The notes under the pieces were generated by a model. That model searched no databases and had not been told where the DNA came from. It saw only the letters and a program-made list of their open reading frames with translations. From Jannaschia pohangensis (GTDB lineage Bacteria > Pseudomonadota > Alphaproteobacteria > Rhodobacterales > Rhodobacteraceae), in assembly GCF_900113875.1 (NCBI RefSeq), contig NZ_FORA01000001.1:620001-684000 (forward strand): a stretch of 64,000 nt of DNA. The letters run 5' to 3'. Position numbers and translations under genes: made by a program. Positions 8,143 to 16,954 of the stretch are shown piece by piece. Position 1 is the stretch's first letter. Each line of letters begins with the position of its first letter.

Positions 8143-9273
8143 ATGAACCGTTTCGCAACTGCCGTCGTGGCGACAATCATCGGCGCGGGCACCGCCACCG
8201 CCGGCGGACTGGACCGCTCGGGCCAGAACATCAATATCCTGTTCGAGGAAGGCACCTACGCCGAGCTGTCGTTCGGCTATGTCGCGCCGACCGTGGACGG
8301 CAACGACTTGGCCGCCTTCCGCGGTCAGGCGACCGGTGACGTCGCGGGCAACTTCATACGCGCGGGTCTCGGCTACAAGCAGCAGATCAACGATCAGCTG
8401 TCCTTCGCCCTCATCGTGGATCAACCTTACGGCGCCGACATCGCCTATGCGCCCGGCGTGCCCGGTGTCGGTGGCAGTCTGACCCTGGGCGGCACCCGTG
8501 CCACGCTCAACGCGACGGCCCTGACCGGCCTCGTCCGCTATGAGTTCACCGACCGGTTCAGCGTCCACGGCGGCATCCGCGCCCAGACGATCAACGCGGC
8601 GGTCGACCTGCGCGGCGGCGGCTATGGCCCCTTGGGTACCTATTCCGTGACCCTCGACGGCGACACCGCCTTCGGCTTCCAGGTCGGCGGCGCCTACGAG
8701 ATTCCGGAAATCGCCCTGCGTCTGGCCGTGACCTATTTCTCCGAGATCGATCACGAGTTCCAATCGGTCGAAACCGGCCTTACCCCTGTCGCCGTCAACG
8801 GCATCACCGAAGTGACGACGCCCGAAGCGATCAACATCGACTTCCAGACCGGCATCGCCAAGGACACGCTGGCCTTCGCCTCGTTCCGCTATGCCGACTA
8901 CGGCGTCGTCCGAGTGTCGCCGCCCGTCTTCAACGGCGCGACCGGCGGCGCCAGCCTGACCAACATCGACACCGCCCGCGACCTGAGCATCGGCGTCGGC
9001 CGCCGCTTCAGCGATCAGTTGTCGGCCTCGGTCGCCCTGAACTTCTCGGATGGCGGGTCGGACAATCTCGTCTCGCCGCTCGGGCCGACGGACGGCAGCA
9101 TCGGCATCACCCTCGCCGGCAGCTATCAGGTCACCGATCAGATCAAGCTTTCGGGCGGCATCAACTACACCAAGTTCGGCGACTCGATCCCGACCGTGGG
9201 TGGCAACCAGCTGGCCAACATCGACGACAACAGCGCCGTCGGCGTCGGCTTCCGCATCGGCTACTCCTTCTGA
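8143..9273 (+). CDS. OmpP1/FadL/TodX-type outer membrane transport protein
   Basis: A 376-residue outer membrane protein with a signal peptide (cleavage near TATA-GG, residue about 20). The long beta-rich sequence alternates polar and hydrophobic residues and ends in YSF, a typical C-terminal outer membrane signal with a final Phe. The family takes up long-chain fatty acids or other hydrophobic compounds. The N-terminus (GGLDRSGQNINILFEEG) is the form common in Rhodobacteraceae. It is monocistronic: a 193-base leader lies upstream and a terminator 26 bases downstream. The leader shows no clear conserved promoter. Confidence 0.85.
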   Translation: MNRFATAVVATIIGAGTATAGGLDRSGQNINILFEEGTYAELSFGYVAPTVDGNDLAAFRGQATGDVAGNFIRAGLGYKQQINDQLSFALIVDQPYGADIAYAPGVPGVGGSLTLGGTRATLNATALTGLVRYEFTDRFSVHGGIRAQTINAAVDLRGGGYGPLGTYSVTLDGDTAFGFQVGGAYEIPEIALRLAVTYFSEIDHEFQSVETGLTPVAVNGITEVTTPEAINIDFQTGIAKDTLAFASFRYADYGVVRVSPPVFNGATGGASLTNIDTARDLSIGVGRRFSDQLSASVALNFSDGGSDNLVSPLGPTDGSIGITLAGSYQVTDQIKLSGGINYTKFGDSIPTVGGNQLANIDDNSAVGVGFRIGYSF

Positions 9274-9298
9274 TCGAAGGACAATCGCGACTTGAAAG

Positions 9299-9326
9299 GC
9301 CCCGTCGGTTCGGCGGGGCTTTTTAT
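9299..9326 (+). terminator. Rho-independent terminator after the FadL-like gene
   Basis: GCCCCGTCG (9299-9307) pairs with CGGCGGGGC (9311-9319) with one G-U pair and a three-base loop, followed by TTTTT (9320-9324). Confidence 0.85.
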
Positions 9327-9376
9327 TGCGCAGGTTCCGGGTGGCGCAGCGCCACCGCGCGGCATAGCACCCCATC

Positions 9377-10294
9377 ATGAGCAGCCGTGACATCCCCGCC
9401 CGCGCCTGGGCCGAACTGATCCTTCTGGGCCTGATCTGGGGCGCAAGCTTCCTGTCGATCCGCGTCGCCCTGGACGAGGTTCCCTTCGTCACCGCCGTCG
9501 CCTGGCGCGTCGCACTGGCAGCCATCGTGCTGTGGGTGCTGGTGCTGGTCCGGGGCCTTGCGGTGCCGAAATCGCCCGGGGTCTGGGGCGCGCTCCTTGC
9601 CATGGGGCTTTTGAACAACGTCATCCCGTTTTCTCTCATGGCCTGGGGCCAGCTTCACATCGAGACGGGATTGACCTCGATCCTGAACGCAGGGACCGCC
9701 GTCTTCGGCGTGCTGGCGGCGGCGCTTCTGCTGGCGGATGAGCGGCTGACACCGGCGCGCGCCATCGGGGTCACACTCGGCTTTCTGGGTGTGGCCACCG
9801 CCATCGGGATCGAGACGCTGGCCAACTTCGACCTGCGCTCGGCGGCGCAGCTGGCGGTGGTGGCGGGCACCATCAGCTATGCGCTGGCCGGGGTCTGGGC
9901 GCGCACCCGCCTGGGCGGCCTCTCCCCGCAGGTTTCGGCGGCGGGCATGTTGACCGGATCGTCGCTGGTGATGATCCCCGCAGCCCTGCTGATCGACGGG
10001 GTCGTCCTGCCGACCCAAGCTGATACGATGCTCGCGATCGGCTATTACGCCATCGTGGCGACGGCGGGGGCCTATCTACTCTATTTCCGCGTTCTGGCCA
10101 TGGCGGGCAGCGGCAATCTGATGCTCTGCACCCTGCTGGTCGCGCCCGTGGCGATCCTTCTGGGGGCCTGGGTTCGGGACGAGGTTCTCCATCCGCAGGT
10201 CTATCTGGGCTTCGCCCTTCTCGCCCTGGGCCTGGTCATCCTTGACGGGCGCGTGTTGCGCAGGCTGCGCCGGGCGGTTACGTCGAAGGCATGA
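9377..10294 (+). CDS. DMT superfamily (EamA) transporter
   Basis: A 305-residue protein with two EamA repeats of about five hydrophobic helices each. The first begins LILLGLIWGASFLSIRVAL, a classical EamA start (WG.sF). It is probably an inner-membrane metabolite exporter, and the substrate is unknown. It is distinct in sequence from the exporter at 7095-7949. The stop overlaps the next ATG by four bases, so the P-loop protein downstream is translationally coupled. It begins just after a terminator, so it must have its own promoter, which was not clearly recognised. Confidence 0.85.
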   Translation: MSSRDIPARAWAELILLGLIWGASFLSIRVALDEVPFVTAVAWRVALAAIVLWVLVLVRGLAVPKSPGVWGALLAMGLLNNVIPFSLMAWGQLHIETGLTSILNAGTAVFGVLAAALLLADERLTPARAIGVTLGFLGVATAIGIETLANFDLRSAAQLAVVAGTISYALAGVWARTRLGGLSPQVSAAGMLTGSSLVMIPAALLIDGVVLPTQADTMLAIGYYAIVATAGAYLLYFRVLAMAGSGNLMLCTLLVAPVAILLGAWVRDEVLHPQVYLGFALLALGLVILDGRVLRRLRRAVTSKA

Positions 10295-11145
10295 TCTATG
10301 ACACGCCTCGCGACTGGACCGACGCCGCCGCCAAGCGGGTGACATTCTTCGGGATGTCAGGCCTCGGCAAGACGCATATCAGCCAGATCCTGCGCGGCAC
10401 CGGAAGCTGGTTTCACTATTCCATCGATTACCGCATCGGCACCGCCTATATGGGCGAGCACATCAACGACAACCTCAAGCGTCACGCGATGCAGCAGCCG
10501 TTTCTGGCGCGTCTGCTGCGGCATGACAGCATCTACATCGGGTCGAACATCACCTTCGACAATCTGGAGCCTCTGTCGACCTTCCTGGGGCAACCGGGCG
10601 ATCCGGCGCGCGGCGGGTTGCCGTTCGACGAATACGCCCGCCGGCAGGAGCTGCACCACCGGGCCGAGGTGAATGCCCTGCTCGACACGCCCTTCTTTAT
10701 CGAACGGGCGCTCGATATCTATCGCTACGACAACTTCGTCTGCGACACCGGCGGGTCCATCTGCGAGGTGGTCGACCCCGAAGATCCCGCGGACCCGGTC
10801 ATGTCGCAACTCGCTGCCCACACCCTTCCCGTCTGGATCGAGGGCACGCCCGACCACGTGGAAACGCTGGTCGCGCGCTTTGCCCGCGCGCCCAAGCCGA
10901 TGTGCTATCGCCCCGAATTCCTGAACGCCAAATGGGCCAGCCATGGCGGCGACACCGTTGACCCCAACGAGTTTGCCACCGCCACCTACCGCGACGCGAT
11001 CACGGCGCGGCATCCGCGATATGCCGCCATGGCCCGCAACTGGGGCGTGACAGTCAAGGCCGCCGACGTGGCGCATGTGCGGGATGACACCGACGTGATC
11101 GAGATGGTCGCCGCCGCCATTGGCAACAGGGGTCAGAGCGCCTAA
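10291..11145 (+). CDS. P-loop ATPase of unknown function, conserved in alphaproteobacteria
   Basis: A 284-residue soluble protein. A Walker A motif is at 21-28 (GMSGLGKT) in a hydrophobic strand context (VTFFGMSGLGKTHISQIL). No clear Walker B, membrane segment or signal peptide was seen, but an FVCDTGGS strand near residue 150 could supply the Mg-binding acid. The sequence looks like a nucleoside or adenylate kinase-like fold with a large lid. It overlaps the upstream exporter gene (ATGA) and lies 30 bases before metA, so it may be part of that transcript. I recognise it only as a conserved hypothetical ATPase. Confidence 0.7.
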   Translation: MIYDTPRDWTDAAAKRVTFFGMSGLGKTHISQILRGTGSWFHYSIDYRIGTAYMGEHINDNLKRHAMQQPFLARLLRHDSIYIGSNITFDNLEPLSTFLGQPGDPARGGLPFDEYARRQELHHRAEVNALLDTPFFIERALDIYRYDNFVCDTGGSICEVVDPEDPADPVMSQLAAHTLPVWIEGTPDHVETLVARFARAPKPMCYRPEFLNAKWASHGGDTVDPNEFATATYRDAITARHPRYAAMARNWGVTVKAADVAHVRDDTDVIEMVAAAIGNRGQSA

Positions 11146-11175
11146 CTCAGGCGCTCCAAACCGGAAAGAACACCC

Positions 11176-12126
11176 ATGCCGATCACCCTGCCCCGCGACC
11201 TGCCCGCCTATGACGTGCTCGACCGCGAGGGCGTGATGGTGATGTCCGAGGCCGATGCCACCCGTCAGGACATTCGCCCGCTGCGCATCGGCCTGCTGAA
11301 CCTCATGCCGATGAAGATCACGACCGAGACGCAGTTCGCCCGCCTGATCGGCGCGACCCCGCTGCAGATCGACCTGACCCTGATCCGCATGACCGAGCAT
11401 CAGTCGCGCCATACCGCGCCCGAACACATGGAAACCTTCTATCGCCCCTTTCAGGAGGTGAAGGACCAGAAATTCGACGGTTTCGTCATCACCGGCTCGC
11501 CCATCGAACACCTGCCGTTCGAGGACGTGACCTATTGGAACGAACTCTGCGAGATCATGGACTGGACCCAGACCAACGTCCATTCGACCTTTGGCGTCTG
11601 CTGGGGTGGCATGGCGATGGCGTGGCATTTCCACGGGGTGCGGAAACACATGTTGCCGCAGAAGCATTTCGGCTGCTTCCGGGTGCGCAACGAAAACCCG
11701 GCCTCGCCCTATCTGCGCGGCTTTTCCGACGACTGCGTGATCCCGGTCTCGCGCTGGACCGAAGTGCGCCGCGACGAGGTGGAGGCGGCGGGGATGAAGG
11801 TGCTGCTTGGCTCGGACGAAACCGGCCCCTGCCTGATCGAAGATCGGGCGCACCGCGCCATCCACATCTTCAACCACTTCGAATACGACAGCGACACGCT
11901 GCAACGGGAATACGAGCGGGATGTGGCCAACGGCACGCCCATCAACGTGCCCGGCAACTACTATCCCGACGATGACCCGGCCCGCCCGCCGCTCAATCGC
12001 TGGCGCAGCCACGGGCACCTGCTCTATGGCAATTGGGTCAATCAGGTCTATCTGACGACCCCATATGACGCATCGCTGATCGGCACCCATCAGCAGGTGC
12101 TCGGCGCCGATCCAACCCCCTTGTGA
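11176..12126 (+). CDS. metA: Homoserine O-acyltransferase MetA, predicted acetyl-CoA specific
   Basis: A 316-residue MetA/MetX-alternative enzyme that activates homoserine for methionine synthesis. The nucleophile is Cys142 (GVCWGGMA), and the catalytic His and Glu are in IFNHFEYD. Residue 111 is Glu ([10 protein letters not shown]). In MetA proteins Glu111 goes with acetyl-CoA use, and Gly111, as in E. coli, with succinyl-CoA. It is therefore probably homoserine O-acetyltransferase although the fold family is usually named succinyltransferase. The ATG is preceded by GGAAAG. No SAM riboswitch fits in the 30-base gap before it. Confidence 0.93.
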   Translation: MPITLPRDLPAYDVLDREGVMVMSEADATRQDIRPLRIGLLNLMPMKITTETQFARLIGATPLQIDLTLIRMTEHQSRHTAPEHMETFYRPFQEVKDQKFDGFVITGSPIEHLPFEDVTYWNELCEIMDWTQTNVHSTFGVCWGGMAMAWHFHGVRKHMLPQKHFGCFRVRNENPASPYLRGFSDDCVIPVSRWTEVRRDEVEAAGMKVLLGSDETGPCLIEDRAHRAIHIFNHFEYDSDTLQREYERDVANGTPINVPGNYYPDDDPARPPLNRWRSHGHLLYGNWVNQVYLTTPYDASLIGTHQQVLGADPTPL

Positions 12127-12154
12127 TGCGGCCCGGGCAAACAGGAGAAGGCTT

Positions 12155-13117
12155 GTGATAGGACGGGGCATTCTGACCGGGGCGGGCCTGACGGCCTTGG
12201 GTGGCGGCTTTGTCATGCGCCGCGCCGTCGCCCGCGAAGCCGATTTCGAGGCGGCCTTCCCGCCCGAGGGCGACATCCTCTATGTCGACGACATTCCCGT
12301 CCACGTCGTGATCAGGGGCACCGGCCCGGACCTCGTGATGCTGCACGGCGCATCGGGCAACAGCCGGGAATTCACCTTCGATCTGATCGCGCGGTTGCAG
12401 GACCGCTATCGCTGCATCGCCTTCGACCGGCCCGGGCTTGGCTACACCGGGCGCGCCGATCCCGCCTATGACGCCGCCTATTCCGATCGGGCCGAGACGC
12501 CCGCCGAACAGGCCGGGCTTCTGGCGCGCGCCTATGGGCAGATCGCGAAGGGCGATGCCCCCCTCGTCCTGGGGCACAGCTTTGGCGGCACTGTGGCGCT
12601 GGCCTGGGCGCTCGACCATCCAACGCGCGCGCTTGTCCTTCTGGCGGCGGCCGCGATGCGCTGGCCCGGTGGTCTGGGTCCGCTCTATGCCGTGAACGCC
12701 TCGGCCCCCGGCGGCGCGCTGGCCATCCCGGTTCTGACCGCGACCGTGCCCGAGGCGAAGCTGCGCCAGATTTCCGAGCGCATCTTTCTGCCCAATCCGA
12801 TGCCTGCGGGATACTTCGAACATATCGGCGCGCAGCTGACCCTGCGGCGGCGCTCGCTGCGGGCCAATGCGCGACAGGTAAACGGGCTCAAGCCGCATAT
12901 CATCGTGATGGAAGACCGCTATCCCGGCCTGTCTATGCCCATCGAATGGCTGCACGGCGACGCCGACACCATCGTGCCCGCCCACATCCATGCCCATCCC
13001 TTCAAGGCGCTGGTCCCGCATACCAACCTGAGCATCCTGTCCGGTGTCGGGCATATGCCGCACCATGCCGAACCGGACGCGGTTCTGGCCGCCATCGACC
13101 GTGCCCACGCCGCCTGA
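12155..13117 (+). CDS. Alpha/beta hydrolase
   Basis: A 320-residue alpha/beta hydrolase. The oxyanion region is LHGASGN, the nucleophile serine lies in GHSFGG, an acid in WLHGDADTIVP, and the catalytic His in GVGHMPHH. A short hydrophobic N-terminus (GILTGAGLTALGGGFV) followed by RR could anchor it in the membrane. GTG at 12155 has a good AGGAGAAG ribosome site and was preferred. The substrate is unknown. It follows metA by 28 bases and may share its transcript, though no role in methionine synthesis is evident. Confidence 0.85.
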   Translation: MIGRGILTGAGLTALGGGFVMRRAVAREADFEAAFPPEGDILYVDDIPVHVVIRGTGPDLVMLHGASGNSREFTFDLIARLQDRYRCIAFDRPGLGYTGRADPAYDAAYSDRAETPAEQAGLLARAYGQIAKGDAPLVLGHSFGGTVALAWALDHPTRALVLLAAAAMRWPGGLGPLYAVNASAPGGALAIPVLTATVPEAKLRQISERIFLPNPMPAGYFEHIGAQLTLRRRSLRANARQVNGLKPHIIVMEDRYPGLSMPIEWLHGDADTIVPAHIHAHPFKALVPHTNLSILSGVGHMPHHAEPDAVLAAIDRAHAA

Positions 13118-13189
13118 GCGGGCGAACGGTCAGGGCTGGCCCCTTGTGGCCCCGGTGGCCTATACCACTTCGACCGACAGGAGACGTCC

Positions 13190-14062
13190 ATGACCAAGCC
13201 CTTCGATGCCGCCATCACCCGCTTCTACGAGGAGGAGGCGCCGAGGGATATCGCCAAGGCCATTGCCGAAGCGCGCAAGAAGGACGTGCTGGCCGACGGC
13301 TTCCCCTATGACGCCTGGATGGACAAGGGCGACTACGAGGACGAAATGGCCGACCTCCAGATCGAGTTGGTCAAATGTCAGTCCTGGGTCCGCGACAGCG
13401 GCACGCGCGTGGCCGTCGTCTTCGAAGGCCGGGACGCGGCGGGCAAGGGCGGCACCATCAAGCGGTTCCGCGAGAACCTGAACCCCCGCATCGCGCGCAC
13501 CGTCGCCCTGTCCAAACCGACCGAGACCGAGGCCGCGCAATGGTATTTCCAGCGCTACATCGCGCATTTGCCTTCGGGTGGGCAGATGGCTCTGTTCGAC
13601 CGCTCCTGGTACAACCGTGCGGTGGTCGAACATGTCTTCGGCTTCTGCACAGCGACACAGCGCGAAACCTTCTTCGCGCAGCTCCCCCGGTTCGAGGACA
13701 TGATGATCGAGGACGGGATCATCCTGATCAAGCTCTGGCTCAACGTCGGGCGGGCCGAGCAATTGCGCCGCTTCCTGTCGCGCGAAAGCGATCCGCTCAA
13801 GCACTGGAAGCTGTCGATGATCGACGTGAAGGGCCTGTCCAAATGGGATGCCTATACCGACGCCATCGGCGAGACCTTCGCGCGCAGCCATACCGACACC
13901 GCGCCCTGGACCATCGTGCGGTCCGACGACAAGCGGCGCGCGCGGCTGAACGCCATTCGCAGCGTATTGACCCGCATTCCCTATGACGGGCGCAAAGACG
14001 CCGCCCTTCAGATTGATCCCGCAATCGCCGGCGGCCCGGAGCTTTGGCTCAACGGTGCCTAA
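13190..14062 (+). CDS. ppk2: Polyphosphate kinase 2
   Basis: A 290-residue class I PPK2 with Walker A GRDAAGKGG (80-88), Walker B region LFDRSWYNR and the lid arginines that follow. It transfers phosphate between polyphosphate and nucleoside diphosphates or monophosphates in the cytoplasm. CAGGAGACGTCC precedes the ATG. Its stop lies inside the start region of the TetR gene (overlap 14055-14062), so the two are coupled. Length is normal for single-domain PPK2. Confidence 0.93.
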   Translation: MTKPFDAAITRFYEEEAPRDIAKAIAEARKKDVLADGFPYDAWMDKGDYEDEMADLQIELVKCQSWVRDSGTRVAVVFEGRDAAGKGGTIKRFRENLNPRIARTVALSKPTETEAAQWYFQRYIAHLPSGGQMALFDRSWYNRAVVEHVFGFCTATQRETFFAQLPRFEDMMIEDGIILIKLWLNVGRAEQLRRFLSRESDPLKHWKLSMIDVKGLSKWDAYTDAIGETFARSHTDTAPWTIVRSDDKRRARLNAIRSVLTRIPYDGRKDAALQIDPAIAGGPELWLNGA

Positions 14063-14675
14063 GCGCGGCTACCACCACGGCAACTTGAAGCAGGCGCTGG
14101 TCGATGCGGCGCTGTCGCTGATCACCGAAAAGGGACCGACCGGCTTTACCCTGTCCGAGGCCGCCAAACAGGCGGGCGTTACCCCCGCCGCCGTCTATCG
14201 CCATTTCGAGGGGCGCGAGGACCTGATCATCGAATGCGCGCTTCAGGGGCACGCGATCTTCGGCGACCTGATGGAATACGCCTACCGCAATGGCCAGCCC
14301 TCGGCCTTGGCCGCGTTCGAGGCGACCGGCCGGGCCTATCTGGCCTTTGCGCGCAAATATCCGGGGCACTATATGGCGATGTTCGAATCCGGTCTGTCGC
14401 GCCATGCGACCCCCGAACTCAGCCGCGCCGTCGCCCGGTCGCGGGGCATCCTGGAGCAGGCGGCCGAGCAATTGTCGCAACACATCCCCGCCGACCGCCG
14501 CCCGCCCGCGACCATGTTCTCGTCCCACATCTGGGCGATGAGCCACGGGGTCGTCGAATTGTTCGCGCGGGGCAATCCGGGCGGCAATGCCCCCTTCCCG
14601 CCCGAAGACCTGCTCGAGGCCGGGATCGGGATCTATCTGCGGGGTCTGGGCCTCGTGGCGCCCGACGCGGACTAG
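14055..14675 (+). CDS. TetR/AcrR family transcriptional regulator
   Basis: A 206-residue regulator. The N-terminal helix-turn-helix (about residues 10-55) contains [28 protein letters not shown], and the helical C-terminal part is a ligand domain of the type with a conserved SHGVVELF region. The start is placed at GTG 14055 ([10 protein letters not shown]), since [10 protein letters not shown] is the typical N-terminus of this subgroup. A longer upstream extension would run inside ppk2. The ligand and targets are unknown, and the neighbouring ppk2 is the obvious candidate target. Its stop shares a CTAG palindrome with the convergent pgi stop. Confidence 0.85.
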   Translation: MPKRGYHHGNLKQALVDAALSLITEKGPTGFTLSEAAKQAGVTPAAVYRHFEGREDLIIECALQGHAIFGDLMEYAYRNGQPSALAAFEATGRAYLAFARKYPGHYMAMFESGLSRHATPELSRAVARSRGILEQAAEQLSQHIPADRRPPATMFSSHIWAMSHGVVELFARGNPGGNAPFPPEDLLEAGIGIYLRGLGLVAPDAD

Positions 14676-16270
14676 CCGCGCCAGGCCAGCAGTTGCGCCA
14701 GCAATGCCTGGGTCGAGGCATCCTTGCCGCTGGCATCCGCGCCATCGACAAGGGGCCCAAGGGATGTCGCCAGTTCCTTGCCCAACTCGACGCCCCATTG
14801 GTCGAAACTGTTGATGCCCAGCATCACGCCCTCCGCAAAGACCCGGTGCTCGTAAAGCGCGATGAGGCCGCCCAGAACCTCGGGCGTGAGCTGCGGATAG
14901 ATCAGCGTGGTCGAGGGGCGGTTGCCTTCGAACACCCGGTGCGCGGCCTGCCGCTCCAGCTCCGCGCCCGTGAAACGGTCGGCTATCGTGGCGCGCGCCT
15001 CCGCGTGGCTGCGCCCCTTGAGCAGGGCCTCGGACTGCGCCAGGCAATTTGCGATCAGCAGGCGGTGGTGATGGTCCAGCCCGGCCTCGTGACCCCGGGC
15101 CGCGACCATGAATTCGCAGGGCACGGGCACCTTGCCCTGATGGATCAACTGATAGAACGCGTGCTGACCGTTCGTCCCGGGCTCGCCCCAGACGACCGGC
15201 CCGGCCACGCCCGCGACGGCGTCCCCGGCCATCGTGACGCCCTTGCCATTGCTCTCCATCTCGAGCTGCTGAAGATAGGCCGGAAGCCGCGCCAGCCGAT
15301 TGTCATAGGGCAGGACAGCGCGGGTCGGATAGCCGCAGACCTGGTGGTTCCAGATGCCCGCAAGCGCCAGCATGACCGGCAGGTTTTCGGCCAGCGGTGC
15401 CGTGCGGAAATGACTGTCCATCTCGCGCGCGCCGCGCAGGAAGTCGTCGAACCGGTCCGGTCCGATGGCGATCATCAGCGACAGGCCGATCGGCCCCCAG
15501 ACGGAATACCGCCCGCCCACCCAATCCTCGAAGCCCAAGACGCGAGACGGGTCGATGCCGAAATCACGGGTCTTGTCGTCGGCGGTCGAGAGTGCTGCGA
15601 ATTGCGCCGCCGGATCCGAGACGCTTCCCCCCATCCAATCGCGGGCGGTTTTCGCATTGGTCAGGGTCTCGATGGTCGTGAAGGTCTTGGAGGCGACGAT
15701 GACCAGCGTCGTGGCCGGGTCGAGTCCCTTGGACGTTTCGGCCCAGTCGGCCCCGTCGACGTTCGACACGAAATGACAGCGCGGCCCGTCGTGAAACGGC
15801 GCCAGCGCCAGAACTGCCATCGCGGGGCCAAGGTCGGACCCGCCGATGCCGATGTTGACCACATCGGTGATGGTGCCCCCCTGCCCGGTGAACCTCCCGC
15901 CGCGCACCTCGTCGGCGAAGGCCCGCATCCGGGCGAGCGTGTCGTGAACGCCGGGCATGACATCCACGCCGTCGACCATGACGGGGTCCGTGCCGCGCAG
16001 GGCAGTGTGCAGAACGGCGCGATCCTCGGTCTCGTTGATGCGCGCGCCGGTGAACATCGCGTCACGCCGGGCGGGGACATCGGCGGCGAGGGCGAGCAGC
16101 TCGGCCCAGTCGTCGGCAGCGATGGACGTCTTCGTCATGTCGAAGACGAACGAGCCCGCAACGCCGGTCAGGGCCGCATTCCGGTCTCCGTCGCCCAGAA
16201 GGTCGGTGATGCGGGGCGCGCGCGCGGTCCACCGCGCTTTCAACGCCTCGATGCCCTGCCAGAAATCCAT
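14672..16270 (-). CDS. pgi: Glucose-6-phosphate isomerase
   Basis: A 532-residue enzyme that interconverts glucose-6-phosphate and fructose-6-phosphate. The PGI signatures are present: the GIGGSDLGP phosphate-binding loop, [11 protein letters not shown], and [13 protein letters not shown] near the C-terminus (as [13 protein letters not shown]). The ATG at 16270 with GGAGAGCGAC upstream was chosen over a longer frame. It is the last gene of anmK-zwf-pgl-pgi. It ends in a CTAG that also ends the convergent TetR gene. Confidence 0.97.
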   Translation of the reverse strand: MDFWQGIEALKARWTARAPRITDLLGDGDRNAALTGVAGSFVFDMTKTSIAADDWAELLALAADVPARRDAMFTGARINETEDRAVLHTALRGTDPVMVDGVDVMPGVHDTLARMRAFADEVRGGRFTGQGGTITDVVNIGIGGSDLGPAMAVLALAPFHDGPRCHFVSNVDGADWAETSKGLDPATTLVIVASKTFTTIETLTNAKTARDWMGGSVSDPAAQFAALSTADDKTRDFGIDPSRVLGFEDWVGGRYSVWGPIGLSLMIAIGPDRFDDFLRGAREMDSHFRTAPLAENLPVMLALAGIWNHQVCGYPTRAVLPYDNRLARLPAYLQQLEMESNGKGVTMAGDAVAGVAGPVVWGEPGTNGQHAFYQLIHQGKVPVPCEFMVAARGHEAGLDHHHRLLIANCLAQSEALLKGRSHAEARATIADRFTGAELERQAAHRVFEGNRPSTTLIYPQLTPEVLGGLIALYEHRVFAEGVMLGINSFDQWGVELGKELATSLGPLVDGADASGKDASTQALLAQLLAWRG

Positions 16271-16280
16271 GTCGCTCTCC

Positions 16281-16952
16281 TCAGGGGGCCCAGTGAACGG
16301 TCGCGTCCCGCAGGAAGGCGGCAATCGGTGCCTGCATCGGGTCGCGTGTCCGGGCGTCTTCCAGAACGGCGCGCTTTTCGTCGCCCATGATCAGGACGTG
16401 AATGTCCATCGCATCGGCCAGCACGCGCCGCGACAGGGTCACCCGAGGCTCGCCCGCGGTGTCGGCTCGCATCGGGACAAGGACGGGCGCCGTGTTCGAC
16501 ATCGCCAGGTCCAGCTTGTCGGCCCCGGGAAACAGGCTGGCCGTGTGCATGTCCGTCCCCATCCCGAGCAGGAGGAGCGAGATCGGAAACCTGCCCTCGA
16601 ACCCGGCTTCGAGCGCCGGGATGCCCTCCTCGGGCGTGGGCGCATCGTTGACCAGCGGCACAAGCCGCGCCCGCGCAGCCTTGTCCGTCAGCAGCGTTTC
16701 CCGGAGCAATTTGGTGTTGGACCGCGCGTGATCCTCCGGCACCCACCGTTCGTCGTTGAGAAAGACATGCACTCGGTCCCACTCCAGATCCGCACCCGAC
16801 AGCGTGGCGAAGGTCTCGCCCGGCGATGTGCCGCCGGGGACGCAGAAGCTCGCGCTGTCATGGGTCGTCAGGCACCGGCGCAGGCAGGATGCCAGCGCAT
16901 CGGCCAGCCCCATGGCCAGCATTTCCCGGTCGGGATAGGCGCGGAAGTCCAT
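16281..16952 (-). CDS. pgl: 6-phosphogluconolactonase
   Basis: A 223-residue DevB/SOL-type lactonase. [11 protein letters not shown] is the substrate-phosphate motif, [16 protein letters not shown] follows, and [18 protein letters not shown] carries the catalytic region (GxGxDGH in most relatives, here [10 protein letters not shown]). It hydrolyses 6-phosphogluconolactone made by Zwf. The ATG at 16952 lies two bases after the zwf stop. It lies directly between zwf and pgi in one operon. Confidence 0.95.
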   Translation of the reverse strand: MDFRAYPDREMLAMGLADALASCLRRCLTTHDSASFCVPGGTSPGETFATLSGADLEWDRVHVFLNDERWVPEDHARSNTKLLRETLLTDKAARARLVPLVNDAPTPEEGIPALEAGFEGRFPISLLLLGMGTDMHTASLFPGADKLDLAMSNTAPVLVPMRADTAGEPRVTLSRRVLADAMDIHVLIMGDEKRAVLEDARTRDPMQAPIAAFLRDATVHWAP

Positions 16953-16954
16953 GC

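Noticed and set aside
11146-11175. SAM riboswitch before metA
   Set aside because: Only 30 bases separate the genes, too short for the SAM-II type, and no matching pairing was seen.
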